The notes below the pieces were generated by a model. That model had not been told where the DNA came from. It saw only the letters and a list, made by a program, of their open reading frames with translations, and did no database searches. A program made the position numbers and the translations under genes. Shown one piece after another: positions 1-17,219 of a stretch of DNA of 64,000 nucleotides. Location of the stretch: positions 6,866,001 through 6,930,000 of the forward strand of contig JAYJMM010000124.1 of NCBI GenBank assembly GCA_037349105.1, given 5' to 3'. The stretch comes from Limnomonas spitsbergensis. Its lineage: Eukaryota; Chlorophyta; Chlorophyceae; Chlamydomonadales. Position 1 is the first letter of the stretch. Each line of letters opens with the position of its first letter.

Positions 1-5946
<5,946 letters not shown>

Positions 5947-7210
5947 ACTGACTGATGTCGGTCTACCTCACTCGAGACGAACAAAATAGTCCAACAGTTT
6001 ATTTCTGGAGCGGCGACAATATTGCTCGCTGGACAGACCCAGAACTCCTCTTACCAGCGCTGACTTGCGTAAGCAGAAGACAGTTGCATTCTAGAACCCA
6101 CCTGAGAGAAACCAGGCAGCAACTCCCAACCTCCTAACCGCCCCGTACCTCATCTGATGTCATCGTCGATCAGCGCAGCAGGCGCCTACTACTGGTAAGT
6201 GGTAACAGCCTTGCTTGCTTATGATACCAGCAACAAGAAGCACACAGGGCAAGTACAATCCAGTCTTAACATGAGAGGACGCCATAAAAAACCTGTAACC
6301 GGTGCGGGTATCCTGTGAGCATCATGCTGTGAAAGACACTTGGCTCAATTGCTATTCTCTGATTTTGAATAAATGACTCTCCCAAGGCACAGCAGAAACC
6401 AAGTGACTGGTTACAAGTGGCTCTGGCCAACAGAGTTTCCACTCCTCTTAGTTATGAGAGGCTCTAAATTCTGTGCCTTAAACGCTTTTGGTCAATCAAG
6501 CTGGATCTGAACCGCTGTCTCTCAAATCTGACACATGCAGGGGAAACTTCCTGCATGCATGTCCTCCATTACGATAGCATCGGGCAGCTTTGCCGGAAGT
6601 GTAGGGAAAGCTGTCATGGTGATTCAAAGATTCAAAGTTTTAAACAGACACCAGAAACGGAAATGAGGCCAACCTAATTGACATATTTATGCGGTGTAGT
6701 GAAGTTGCCTGAAGACCCTGACATGAATAGCTCCGAGGTCAACACTGGGAATTGTGCGTCCCAATCATAAAACTTGGCAGGGGAATATCCTCGTTAGACA
6801 CTGCAACCGACCCACAATTTTTTGGGGAAACTGCACTACCATGCGCCAAGAAAGACACATCTTTGGCTGAATCAGTGGCAAGCCTAACTGCATGCCCTGC
6901 AAGATGCACCACTTCAAAAACCGAACCAATTGTCATGAATGCTGATCACCCTGTAACGGCCGACAACGATCGAGGATAATGCTGATCCTGGAACAATGGG
7001 AATAAAAATGCCTTGCCATGTCCGGCTAATCAGGAGGTGCGTCCTTTTTATAATGACTACTCGATCCATACATTTCTGTAAGCTGTCATAGACGTTGGAG
7101 CTAACGGAAGATATGTCAAGTCTGACACAATCAAGATCACAGTATCCAAACAAAAAACATCAATTCACATGGCGCAATGGCCTAATTATATTACAGAGTG
7201 CGGCGTGCAA
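5947..7210. other. Intergenic region between HSP70 and the channel gene
   Basis: About 1.26 kb between the HSP70 start codon and the 3' end of the channel gene. It must hold the HSP70 promoter. I see no clear TATA box, no ORF with protein-like composition and no strong repeat. Confidence 0.5.
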
Positions 7211-10200
7211 CTACCTGGCATCGCCAAGCTCATCCTGTGCTGCCTCGCCCGCATCAGGCAACAGCCCAGCCCCTTGGCGCAGATCTTCCCACGAGGATAT
7301 CTGTTCTTGAGGTGTGCTTAGCGCCTCCTCGGGATTCCCCAGATCATCTGCGATTCCTCCTGATGACATACCTTCTATGATCCCTGAGAACGCATCCGAA
7401 GATGCCGGCAGCATATCCACCTTGCCGCTGCTGAGCTCCTCCTTTTCCACCATCAGCAACCCGGACACAGACATCACCTCTGCCTGGCAGGGCCAAGAGG
7501 GCACCGTATCCCTCCGCTTACTAACCAGTGCCGTCACAAGCTTATTCACAACCCCAGCCCGCAGGATTTCCCACTTCGCCTCCCCCACCCCTTTTTCTGT
7601 CAGGTCACCAACAGGTTCCACACAGTTCCACACCTTGCTGCCCCCGCTGCATCTGGCGTCCTTGCCTCTGCTCCATTCCGCCTCCTCTGCTGGCACTTCT
7701 TGGCTGAACCCTTGAACATTCCGGTACACCAGAGGCTGCAAACCTCGGCGGAGCATGAAGCCTTGGATGGCAACTTGCACCTGAGAGGCGGAGTAAAAGT
7801 GCATGGCGGTGTAGGTCAGTCGCTGATCCTCTTTGGGGATCTTGAGGACCATCTTGCTGTAGATCTCGTACTCCTCGCTCTCCAGCAGCTCTGTGCCGGC
7901 TGCGCGGCCGCCCAGAGCGTGCAGGGTCTCCATAAAGTGTACAAAGTTGTTGCGGATGGGGATGTCACACGACAGGAGCACCTCCTGCAACCGCATGGGG
8001 AGGCTGGCCTTCCTGGGGTTGCCACAGGTGCTCATCCTGTGACGGGGCGCCGCGGACGCCGAGCGGGTAATCCACTTCTGCCCAGCAGGTGCAGCAGGTT
8101 GGTGGCGTGTATGAAGGAGGTCCCGTCCGGGTCCAGCTCCTCCCATGTCTCCACAAACTGCGAGATGTGTGTCTACGTGACGACCAGCTGCTCGGTGTAC
8201 GAGGAGAGCTCGATGTTGTCAAGGATGACCCCAACGATCAGCTGTAGCATGAGCAGTGTGATGAGCACCATGTACGAGCAGAAGAAGAGGACAGACAGCA
8301 TCGGGTGCGACGAGCACTTGACGTCCTTGATGTAGGAGGGCATCTGCCACAGGGTGCTCCTGTCCGCGACAGAGTCCAGGTAGGTACCAGCTGCGATGGA
8401 GACAGGCCCTGTGGACGTATTGGTCGTCCAGTCGGAGGTGATGAGGATGCAGTTCTCCAGCTGCATACAGTCATGCATGATGTAGTCCCAGTTCTCTCCC
8501 TTCGGGGTGGCAAACAACGTCTGCATGGAGTGCGGGAAGTCCTCGAAATTAGCATGCACGCTCAGGCTGTCCCATGCACGACATTGCCAAACAGGTTCAT
8601 GCGGATCACCGCATAGATGAACATGAGCACCAGCATGACCACGCTGACGTTAAAGAGCGCCGGGATGGACCACACAAATGTCTGGAACATGGCTCGGAGG
8701 CCGCGCAGCTTGGACACGAGCTTGAACACGCGTGCGACGCGTAGCAGGCGCAGCAGCTGCAGGCCCGAGGGCGCCGAGGGTAGCAGGAAGGTCAAGAGGA
8801 CGTCGACAATGCTGACCAGCAGGACCAACAAGTCGAAGCGGTTCCAGTTCACTTTAAGGTATGATTTCAGGCCCATGCCGAGCCACTTGAGGAGGAACTC
8901 GGCCAGGTAGAGGCCCGTGAAGACCGCGTTGGTGGCCCGGATGACCAGATACCAGTCTGGTCCCATCCCATAGTGGACGCTGAGCAGTGTGGCTGCATTG
9001 GCCAGAACTATGGCGGTGACAATGTGGTCGACGTTGCGGTGCAGGACCAGCTTGAAGAAGGAGAGGCGCACTTTGCTGCTGGGCGGAGCGTATCTGGAGG
9101 TGCGAGTAGGTGAGAGGAAAGGGGAAGGAGGGGGTTACGACAATCCCTCTTGAACATCATTGAAATGGATCCATTGGCAGCTGGCGGCAAGAGAGCCCAT
9201 ACAGAATTTCTTGTCAGGTGCAGCCAAAAGACACAAAGGAGCCCGGCAGGACAGGGGCAACGCACAAAGCAGGCAAGCTGTTAAGTGATCCCAACATATC
9301 GCATGCATGGGCTGTCTTGCCGGCTCTCTGAGTCTTCCAGGCTCGCTAATCCAAAGGCTTGCTAATCCACAGGCTGAGCCAATCAAAAGATTCAAATCCA
9401 GTTTTCAGGCCAAAGCCTCACCTGGCACATTGATGACCTCACAGTACGCCAACCCATCGTAGGGGGAACTACTCAGGCTGCACCAGCTGTTGGAGACGTC
9501 GGCGCTGCATGGCATGTAGCAGTCCCAATGCGACGGACAGGCCATGACGTCCGGCAGGAAGCACTGCTGGCTAGAGCCTGGCACGGCATCACAAGTGCTG
9601 AGTGCATGTCCAAACAGCTGCATGTGGGGAGGGGGGCGGGGTCATGGGTGATGGGGGAGAAACTATGGCCACAGTCAGAGCCTACCAACCGACCAACAGC
9701 ATCACTTGGCAGAGAAAACAGCAACCCATCACAGACTAGGTGCATCTGATCACGAGCTTGACATCATGCACCCTTGCAAACCTTTCTTCCTTGTCCTTAG
9801 TTATTCCTGCTCGCTATCAGACCCCTAACATCTTCTAATTCTCCAACTGTCGTACAGTACCTCTGTCGACACTTCCATAGATTATCCCCGTCCCACTCCT
9901 GGGCAACCAGTGCAACGTGACTACCGCCCTCTCTCCCCTGCTTCACACCTGCATGCCCAGCAGACTGCCCACAAACAGGAAGAAGAACAGCAGCAGCGTT
10001 AGCCAAGCGATGGACTCCACAGAGGCTGCGAACGCAATGATGATGCGCTGCAGGCTCTTCCACGACGTCGCTAGCCGGAAAAGGCGGAGCAGCCGTAGAG
10101 CACGCAGGGCTGTGAGGCTCCAGGTCAAGGTGCTGCTGGCCGGGGACAACTCAACAGCCATCTCGGCCACGCCGCACTGCGCCAGGAGAGCAGCAGGGCT

Positions 10201-12620
10201 ATTTTCATGACAGTTCATCTCACTGAAGCTTCCCCCCGTCCCATGGCTGGGGGAGCTTGATGGATCCAGCCCTGCTGCTTAGGCCACAAGCCATGGGCTG
10301 GTCATGGGTTTGTCCCGATCGGCCCTGTGGTGCATCCTGGTCATCCCCGCAAGGTGCTCTTGTGCACGCTACAAATAAGAATGCAGAGCAGCCATGAAGT
10401 GCAGATCTGGCTACCTTCAAAAGCCCACGAAGAAGCAGCTGAGTAGAAAAGCTTTGGTGTGGCCCACAGCAGCGCTGCAAGCCCCTAAACCCTTAACCCT
10501 AAACGCCTGGATTTCTGTCCCATCAAGAGAGGCGTCTGGCTTTTGAAGTACAACACACAACTGTCGAGAATGGTAATGTTTTCTCCACGCCACTCACCAG
10601 TGTTATCAGTGCATCAAAGCAGTTTCCTGCCGAGCTGAGGTATGCCAGCAGGCCGAGGCCAAGGAGCTTGATAATGAGCTCGAGGAGGAACAGCATCGTC
10701 AAGACGAAATTCATCATGAGGAGGCCGTTGAAAACTTCCTCCGGCATGTCGCACCAAACCAGAGCCATCAAAATAGAATTCAGGACGATGATGGCCTGCA
10801 TGGAGCCAAGCAGCCAGGCATCAAGAGAGAGAGGAAATCAGCAAATCCAGGAATTAGGAAGTATAATGTCGATGGGAGAGTTCAGGTAGAGACCAAGCAT
10901 GAGACAGGGCACACAGGTTGGCACATGCACTTCGTCTCACCATCATGCCCTTATTGAAAGCTGGGCTCAGCTGCATCCAGTAGCATGCCCTCCGTATCCG
11001 CTTGCTCAAAGGCAGACGCTTGGCCCCATCTTGTTCGTCCTGTGGGGCTGCAGGCGCGGCTGCGGCGCCTAGCTCAGCCCATGTGGCGTGCTCCAAGATG
11101 CCGGACACAGAGGACTTGATCTGACCGCGGAAAGCAGGCATCTGCTCCCCCAAAGTCTTATGCTCGGCACATAAGGTTACCCTTGCTTAATCTTATGGTC
11201 CACCTCAAAAAAGAAGGGGTCACGGGAAAGAGAAAAGTCATGCCTTTAGCACTTCTCAAGGTTCTGGTGAAGCAATTCTAATTTGTTAGGTGGTTTCCAC
11301 CCTCAAACACAAAGTTTATGGTTAAGCGACATGGCACATCACCAACAATTGCTGTAATTTTTATTGTAGCAGGTCATATGTATCGTAGTAAACATTAAAT
11401 TAGTTCATTTTTTTGTACTTTTTTTAATACATCATTTTTTCAGCCAGGTCATCCTCATCCTCTTCCTCATCTTCCAGTCGCAAGCTGTCAGATCTCTGAA
11501 TCGGGCCTGCCGCCTTGCAGCCTTCAGCAGGAGGGCAAGGCAGGATGTATGTTGATCCCAAATCCCAGTGCAGTGTAGGAGGGAGGAGCAATGCCGGAAT
11601 GAATTGCGGACATGGCCGCGCCATGCTTTGTGAACTGGATGTAGAGCACTGCCAGGAACAGGTTGGTGATGAAGATGCCGCCGATGATGAGCATCAGCGC
11701 AGGTATCGGCCAGATGTACTGGCTGACACCATCCTGAACGTCATACCTGCATGCAGCAGGGGACAGAAGACATCAGCAAGAGGGCACACAAGGACACAAC
11801 ACACACAGGTGGTGCAATGGATTCTAGGTGACATGCACGCAAGAAAACAGGCTAGCAAGTTTTAGTGGCCATACCTGGAGCTGCCAGACCTCCTCTCCCG
11901 CGTTTCCACTTACATGACCAAGGACCAGTCCTGGGTGGAGATGAAGAGGAACATGGTCAAGGAGCCAAACATGACATTGCCGAAGTGGCGGAAGCTGGCG
12001 GCTTCAATGGATGGGTTCCCTGCGACACCGAGGTACCGGGGCACCCCTGTTTAAGGAAGGGAACTTCCGCTAGAATTCAGCCAAATTATGGCCAAAGGTC
12101 GTGAGGGCCTGGTGAAGCAAGCTCGATGCTGGGCCAATAGGCCATTGTGCGCGTGTCCATCAAGGTTTGGTCGCCATCAGACCAGTGATGGCTGCCCAGC
12201 AGCTTGCTGAAGATGGTCTGGTGCCAGCAGAATGAGCTATGACAAGCATGGGAATGCATGAGGCAGCCTCGGATCATACCCACAGCTCCACATGAGAGAG
12301 TCCGACCCAGGCAGGTGAAAATAGGCGGGCTGAGAAGTGCTCCATCTGCACACGATCCGAGTCATCAAAGCATTCATACACTACTGTGCATGATTCCTCC
12401 TTGGCTTCCTTCATCCAGGGAACTCACTGCTTGACGTGCAGAACAGGCCGTGGGGGTACGCTACATCCTGACCAGCCTCCCATGGGCAATTCCATCCCTG
12501 GCCTGTGTGCACCCCAGATGGCACGTAGGCGCCACTGACGTTGTGCCACACCAGCTTGTCAGCGGCAGGCCCTTTGCAGACCCGCGATAAATGATCCGGC
12601 GGTACTTTGTACTCCACACC
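7211..12620 (-). pseudogene. Four-domain voltage-gated cation channel (Cav/Nav-like), incomplete and disrupted
   Basis: Plasma-membrane voltage-gated channel family. Readable exons: 12428-12620 (domain I turret), 11914-12019 (domain I pore, STQDWS), about 11600-11746 (I S6), 10941 to about 11153 (linker and II S1), 10598-10795 (II S1-S3), 9949-10176 (II S4-S5, ALRALRLLRLFRLATSW), 9422-9617 (II turret) and 9093 downward (domain IV with S4 LQLLRLLRVARVFKLVSKLR and pore TLFATPKGENW). The C-terminal tail has an EF-like segment and an IQ-like AIQGFMLRRG before the stop at 7211. Domain I S1-S5, the domain II pore and S6, and all of domain III were not found. Three further lesions occur: a 20-bp insertion flanked by GTGCATG near 8554-8580 that shifts frame, an in-frame TAG at 8173-8175, and a frame change near 8040-8100. 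Family assignment is firm. Pseudogene versus assembly error is unresolved. Confidence 0.8.
10482..10504. repeat. Interstitial telomere-like repeat
   Basis: Three imperfect CCCTAAA units (ccctaaacccttaaccctaa) in an intron of the channel gene. This is the second such relic in the window. Confidence 0.5.
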
Positions 12621-15558
12621 CTGGCACACAGCATTGACATGAGGGCAGCAGGATCATCATGGGCATCCAGCTGATGGGCTTGGTGGGGGAAACGCAGAAA
12701 AAACTAGAGATGAGCGCATATATATATATATAGAGAGAGAAAGATAGATGCGTGCACTTGCAGGCTATTGAAGCACTCCCTCAAGGTCTCCCGCCCAGCT
12801 AGTCGAACTCAATCTAATAAGCGGAAAGAGAGGCGATCTTAAAAGGTTGCATCTGAGGAGAGGCTTATTATGTTAATGGCCGTTTAGGGGATGGTAAGTG
12901 ATAAAATAACCTGTAAATTCCATGATGCATGTTAAAAGGCTTCCCTGGCTGATACGCACGACTCCAACTCTCATCATAGTATCACCACAGACCAGGGCGG
13001 CCCACCTGGAGCACAGACTCTCCACTCCCATCCTGCACCACGGCGGCGTGTTCAAAGCTGGGGGCTCCACATCGCCCCCGCAGCGATCCATGGCCAAAGA
13101 CCTATACTTGAGTGCGGGAGAAGCAAGATGCTCATTTGTAGTAGCAAGCTGCCGTCCGCCTGAGTGCTTATTAGCTCTGGCCCACCCACCCCACCCAGCC
13201 ACCTAGGTGCCATGCCTGGCCCACCCCTCCTGACTTCCATGGTGTCATCAGGTGTTGTTTACATTCTACCGGGACATGCATACCGCTATGAATCCTATGA
13301 TCAATGCACGAGGAGGAGAGAGTGGGAATACGCATCTCATGACGAGCAAGCATGGATCACTAGCACCGAATACGTAAGTTTTGCTAGTCATACTGGCACT
13401 AACAACGTTGGTAACAATGCTGTTGATCATAGACATGACCAGGTCAAGCATTTTACAGGATGTGAAATGTATTCGTATGATACAGATTGAATCTCAAAGT
13501 AATCAGCATGGGGTGCTGGCCCCCCCTGCCGGCACTAATATGTTGCACAATTTATAAATATCGACTGCCTTTTTCCTAGAACTCATGGTTCGACCACACC
13601 ATTCCCTTGTCTGTCCCTTGGCTGCATTCCCCTTTTTTTTCACCCACTCCACCCCACCCAATAAATCAGTTGGGCGCTTATGAGGCCAAGCCATTTTGAG
13701 CCCTGAGGTGTTAAATATTGCATTGCATGGCAGTTGACATGGTTTACCAAGGGTGCTAGAAAGCTGCTAGATAGGCATAATTTTTTCACAGCAGGTAGGA
13801 GGCCCGAGCTGTGTAAACGTGTTTTGATGTTTTCATTGCTGCATCAAGCCCTGTCCTTTTTGGATCAATTTCAAGCTTGCTGTCCGGTCAAACCATCGAG
13901 TGGCAAGCATTGTGTTTTAGCAAGTTCTAGTGCTAGGTGCGTTATTCTTCTACTTGTCATGAATGGCTTCCACCTGTCTTGAAGGTTGAGGGATCGAACC
14001 TGCCAGACCATACTCTCTCTCCCCCTGTCTGCATCGCCGGAGTCCATGTTCCTGCCCCCTCACATAGGAGGGTTACATGGCTACACCATGGTCCTGGCTG
14101 TGCATGGTAGCTGGAATTGAGCTTGCTTATCCCCTACCAGCCCCCCACGTAGCTCAAGCGTCCAGCAGGACCCAGCAGGTATGCACCGCTCTAAACCTGT
14201 CTTGAGGTGGATCTTCAAGATTAAAAGAACAACAGCGGAAGAATTGCAGGGCTAGGCTCGGTGATTGGAGGAAACAGAGCCCCCCAAACAAAAAGGGCAA
14301 ACAGTAGCCCCACAACATGAGCGGGATCAGTCTGTTGCCCACGACTGACGTCCCAAGACAAAGCCCAGGGAACCTTATGGCAAAGTGCATTGACCGATCG
14401 TCCAACCTAGCGCTGTCGCTATGGACAGGAGACTGAAGATAAATCTAGACAACCCTGGTTCTAGGGGATTCCAGAATCTATCAGGCATTGAGCCCAACCA
14501 TCCCCAACCCTTTACTGCTGAAGGGGCAGTCCAAGAGCAAGGGCAACGGAGCAAATGAAACCGGAGGCAGCAGACCATACCGCTGGAAGTGCCACAGAAT
14601 GTCGCATCATACAGGGCCCGGGCAAAAAATTGGCAACTCAAGAATGTAGGAAGGCGAAGAAGCACGACGATCACGAGGTCGTGGATTTGTGAGCATGCAG
14701 AGGTGAAAGCAGGTAGGTCTCGTCTATGCCGAGGTCACAGGTACTTTCAGTATGGGATCGGAATCCCATTTCGAAGAAATCCTGTTGAGGGGCTCCAGGG
14801 TGCTGCCTAGCCGGGGAGTGGAAATCTGTGGAACCATTTCCTAGAAACAGACAAGTTACGTAACCAGTAAAAAATAAGGACTATGTAATGTTACCTGTAT
14901 TCATATCGGGATTTGTGACATTTTACCATAATACCGTACTACTGTAGACAGGTTAAGTACCTACACACGCTGGTGGTCCTCTATGGCTAGTAGCAAGCCA
15001 TTCCGTGTCAGACTAGACGTGCTTCATCATTGCAGGGAATTCCTGATTGTACCTTGAGGCTAAACATTTGTTAGCCCGGCTGCCAGCCGGACTCCTGACA
15101 AATTCAAGCTTTCAACCCGTATGACCGCACCTCTGGTGGCACATGTTGTCCCCGCATGTTGTAACTCCACATGGAAGTCTACAGCTGCAGCATGTATTAC
15201 TGACATTGGGTGGAAATACCATTTAGAAGACATTTTGACAACAATCTTGGTTAAGTCTCCCTTCCCATGCCACAGGTCAAGCCCTGATGCATGAGGCCAG
15301 CTGTGGCACCTAGTCAGTTTACGGACTATGTAGGATGGAAGCACAGTGAGGCGAATTTGATCATGAATGGGTCTTGATCGATGAAACTTCGACGATAAGA
15401 GGGAATCAACATTTATGCTAAAAGGGTTTTTGAAAGGTCGGGGGGTAACGTGCACTGGTACGGGAAACCCCCCAAAACCTGAAGACGGTTCGGCTATCAG
15501 AATCTCGATTGCTGATTGCCTATTCAGAGACGTATCCTCAGCACCAGAATTGATCACA
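12621..15558. other. Long region without a recognisable gene
   Basis: About 2.9 kb between the channel remains and LHCA3. It has a TA dinucleotide run near 12718-12732 and one SINE-like repeat (13983-14194). The missing domain I S1-S5 of the channel would be expected at the left end, but no S4-like Arg repeat is visible. The right end must contain the LHCA3 promoter. Confidence 0.45.
13983..14194 (-). repeat. SINE-like repeat, copy A, with 11-bp target duplication
   Basis: A copy of a dispersed repeat of about 210 bp that starts aggttgagggatcgaacc and ends near ctctaa on the plus strand. It is flanked by acctgtcttga at 13972-13982 and 14195-14205, as expected for an insertion with target-site duplication. 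The reverse complement contains GGTTCGATCC, a good match to a tRNA-type B box, so the minus strand is taken as the element's strand. No A box is obvious, so a tRNA origin is an inference. Confidence 0.65.
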
Positions 15559-17219
15559 ATGGCCACCATGCAGATGAACCGCAGCCTGAACGGCCCCAGC
15601 GTGAGCGTCAGGAGCGCTCGCCCCTCAACCGTCAGGTCCCGCCTTGTCTGCCGCGCGGAGGAGAAGTCTGTCACCAAGGTACACTTGCTAAGTAATTTCG
15701 ACCATGTGATCTGGGATCGCCTGACCCTCCAACCCGGTCCTGGCGTGCAGGTTGAGCGGAGCAAGGAGAGCATGACCTTCCCTACCCTGGCCAGCCAGTC
15801 CTCCCTGACATACCTGGATGGCACTCTGCCCGGAGAGTACGTACACAATATTTTTGCAACGAAGCTCATACCCTCGACACTTCACTGATCACCGCATTTT
15901 CATGCGCAGCTTCGGTTTCGACCCCCTAGGCCTGCTCGACCCCGCAAACAGCGGTGGCTTCATCACCCCTGAGTGGCTTCAGTACTCTGAGGCGAGTCTC
16001 GGTGCAATAGCAGTGGACGAGTAGTCAAAGCTGCAGAAGTTATGTACGGTACCGTCTCAGTAGCAAGGATGGTAGCAAGTAGCAAGGACCTGGGGCCCTA
16101 CTGAGCTGTGCACTCACTGTGTGCACTGTACCGTCTCAGTAGCAAGGATGGTAGCAAGTAGCAAGGACCTGGGGCCCTACTGAGCTGTGCACTCACTGGT
16201 ATGCATTAACCGCCACAGGTGATCCATGCCCGCTGGGCCATGCTTGGCGCCGCTGGCTGCATTGCCCCTGAGGTTCTTGCCAAGTTCCAGCCGGGCTTCC
16301 CCGCTGAGACGGATGTTAACTGGTTTGCGTCGGGCGTCATCCCCCCCGCTGGCAGCTACAAGAACTACTGGACGGACTCCATGTCCCTCTTCTACGTCGA
16401 GGCAGTGCTCATGAACTTTGCCGAGCTCAAGCGCCTGCAAGACTTCAGGTGGGAAGCATTTCAGGATCCAGTGCTATCTGTGTCCTGCCCGCACACAGTC
16501 GAGAGCATGGACTGGGATGACTGTTTTCTAATCTCGTGAGCTGCTTCCTGGATTGCAGGAACCCTGGGTCTCAGGGCAAGCAGTACTTCGTTGGACTGGA
16601 GAAGGTGTTTGGAGGCTCTGGAAACCCTGCTTACCCAGGTGAGAGATCAGCAGGACGTGCATGGGATGGACAGTGAAATCTGAGTGAAAGCCTACAGAAG
16701 CCTTGTAGAGGCATATGCCCAATCAGGGATACAGGTAATCAATGGAAAGTAACGTGGGTTACCTGGCTAGCTAGGAAGTCATTCATTCAGGAATCCATTG
16801 TCCGACAGATCAAACTTGGCATCCCAAACCCGAACCTCAATCCTGGCAAGCCAATCCAGCCAGTTACACTGTTCTGCGACCTGACTTGATTTTTAAAGTA
16901 CTGAACTTAGCGCTGCTGCACCACTGATGGCACCCCAGCTACCACTTTGCTTGCCTCAGCCTCGTGCATATCGTGTCATGCATCAGGTGGCCAGTGGTTC
17001 AACTTGTGCAACCTCGGCGCCGGCTCTGAGGCTGCGATGAAGAAGCTGAAGACCAACGAGATCAAGAACGGACGCCTTGCCATGCTTGCCATGCTCGGCT
17101 ACGGGGCTCAGGCGACCATCACGCGCGTGGGACCTTTCCAGAACCTGCTTGACCACCTGGCTGACCCCGTGAACAACAACATGCTCACAAACTTTGGAAA
17201 GATCTTCGGCTCGGCATGA
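15559..17219 (+). CDS. LHCA3: Photosystem I light-harvesting chlorophyll a/b-binding protein, LHCA3 type
   Basis: Peripheral antenna protein of photosystem I in the thylakoid membrane, binding chlorophyll a and b and carotenoids. Exons: 15559-15678, 15751-15836, 15910-15991, 16219-16448, 16559-16638, 16987-17219. Phases close to give 276 residues, normal for the family. Residues 1 to about 32 form a Ser/Arg-rich chloroplast transit peptide. [15 protein letters not shown] precedes helix 1; [14 protein letters not shown] and [16 protein letters not shown] are the two generic LHC motifs in helices 1 and 3. [19 protein letters not shown] and [16 protein letters not shown] point to the LHCA3 subgroup. 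The intron after 15991 has a GC donor (GAG|GCGAGT) instead of GT. The ATG is the first in frame and is followed directly by the transit peptide. Confidence 0.95.
16051..16199. repeat. Tandem duplication, 79-bp period, in an LHCA3 intron
   Basis: Two near-identical copies starting accgtctcagtagcaagg at 16051 and 16130 fill most of the GC-AG intron. The second copy ends near the acceptor, so the duplication lengthened this intron without touching the exons. Confidence 0.85.

Noticed and set aside
8173..8175. Nuclear stop-codon reassignment (UAG as sense)
   Set aside because: HSP70, LHCA3, IDI and the rhomboid gene read normally without in-frame UAG or UGA, so local mutation is simpler.
7700..8335. 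211-codon ORF on the plus strand over the channel 3' end
   Set aside because: The minus strand encodes recognisable channel helices and tail here; the plus-strand ORF is a shadow.
15060..15869. 269-codon ORF on the minus strand
   Set aside because: It lies antisense to the first LHCA3 exons and upstream DNA; its composition shows no family and it is explained as a shadow of coding DNA.
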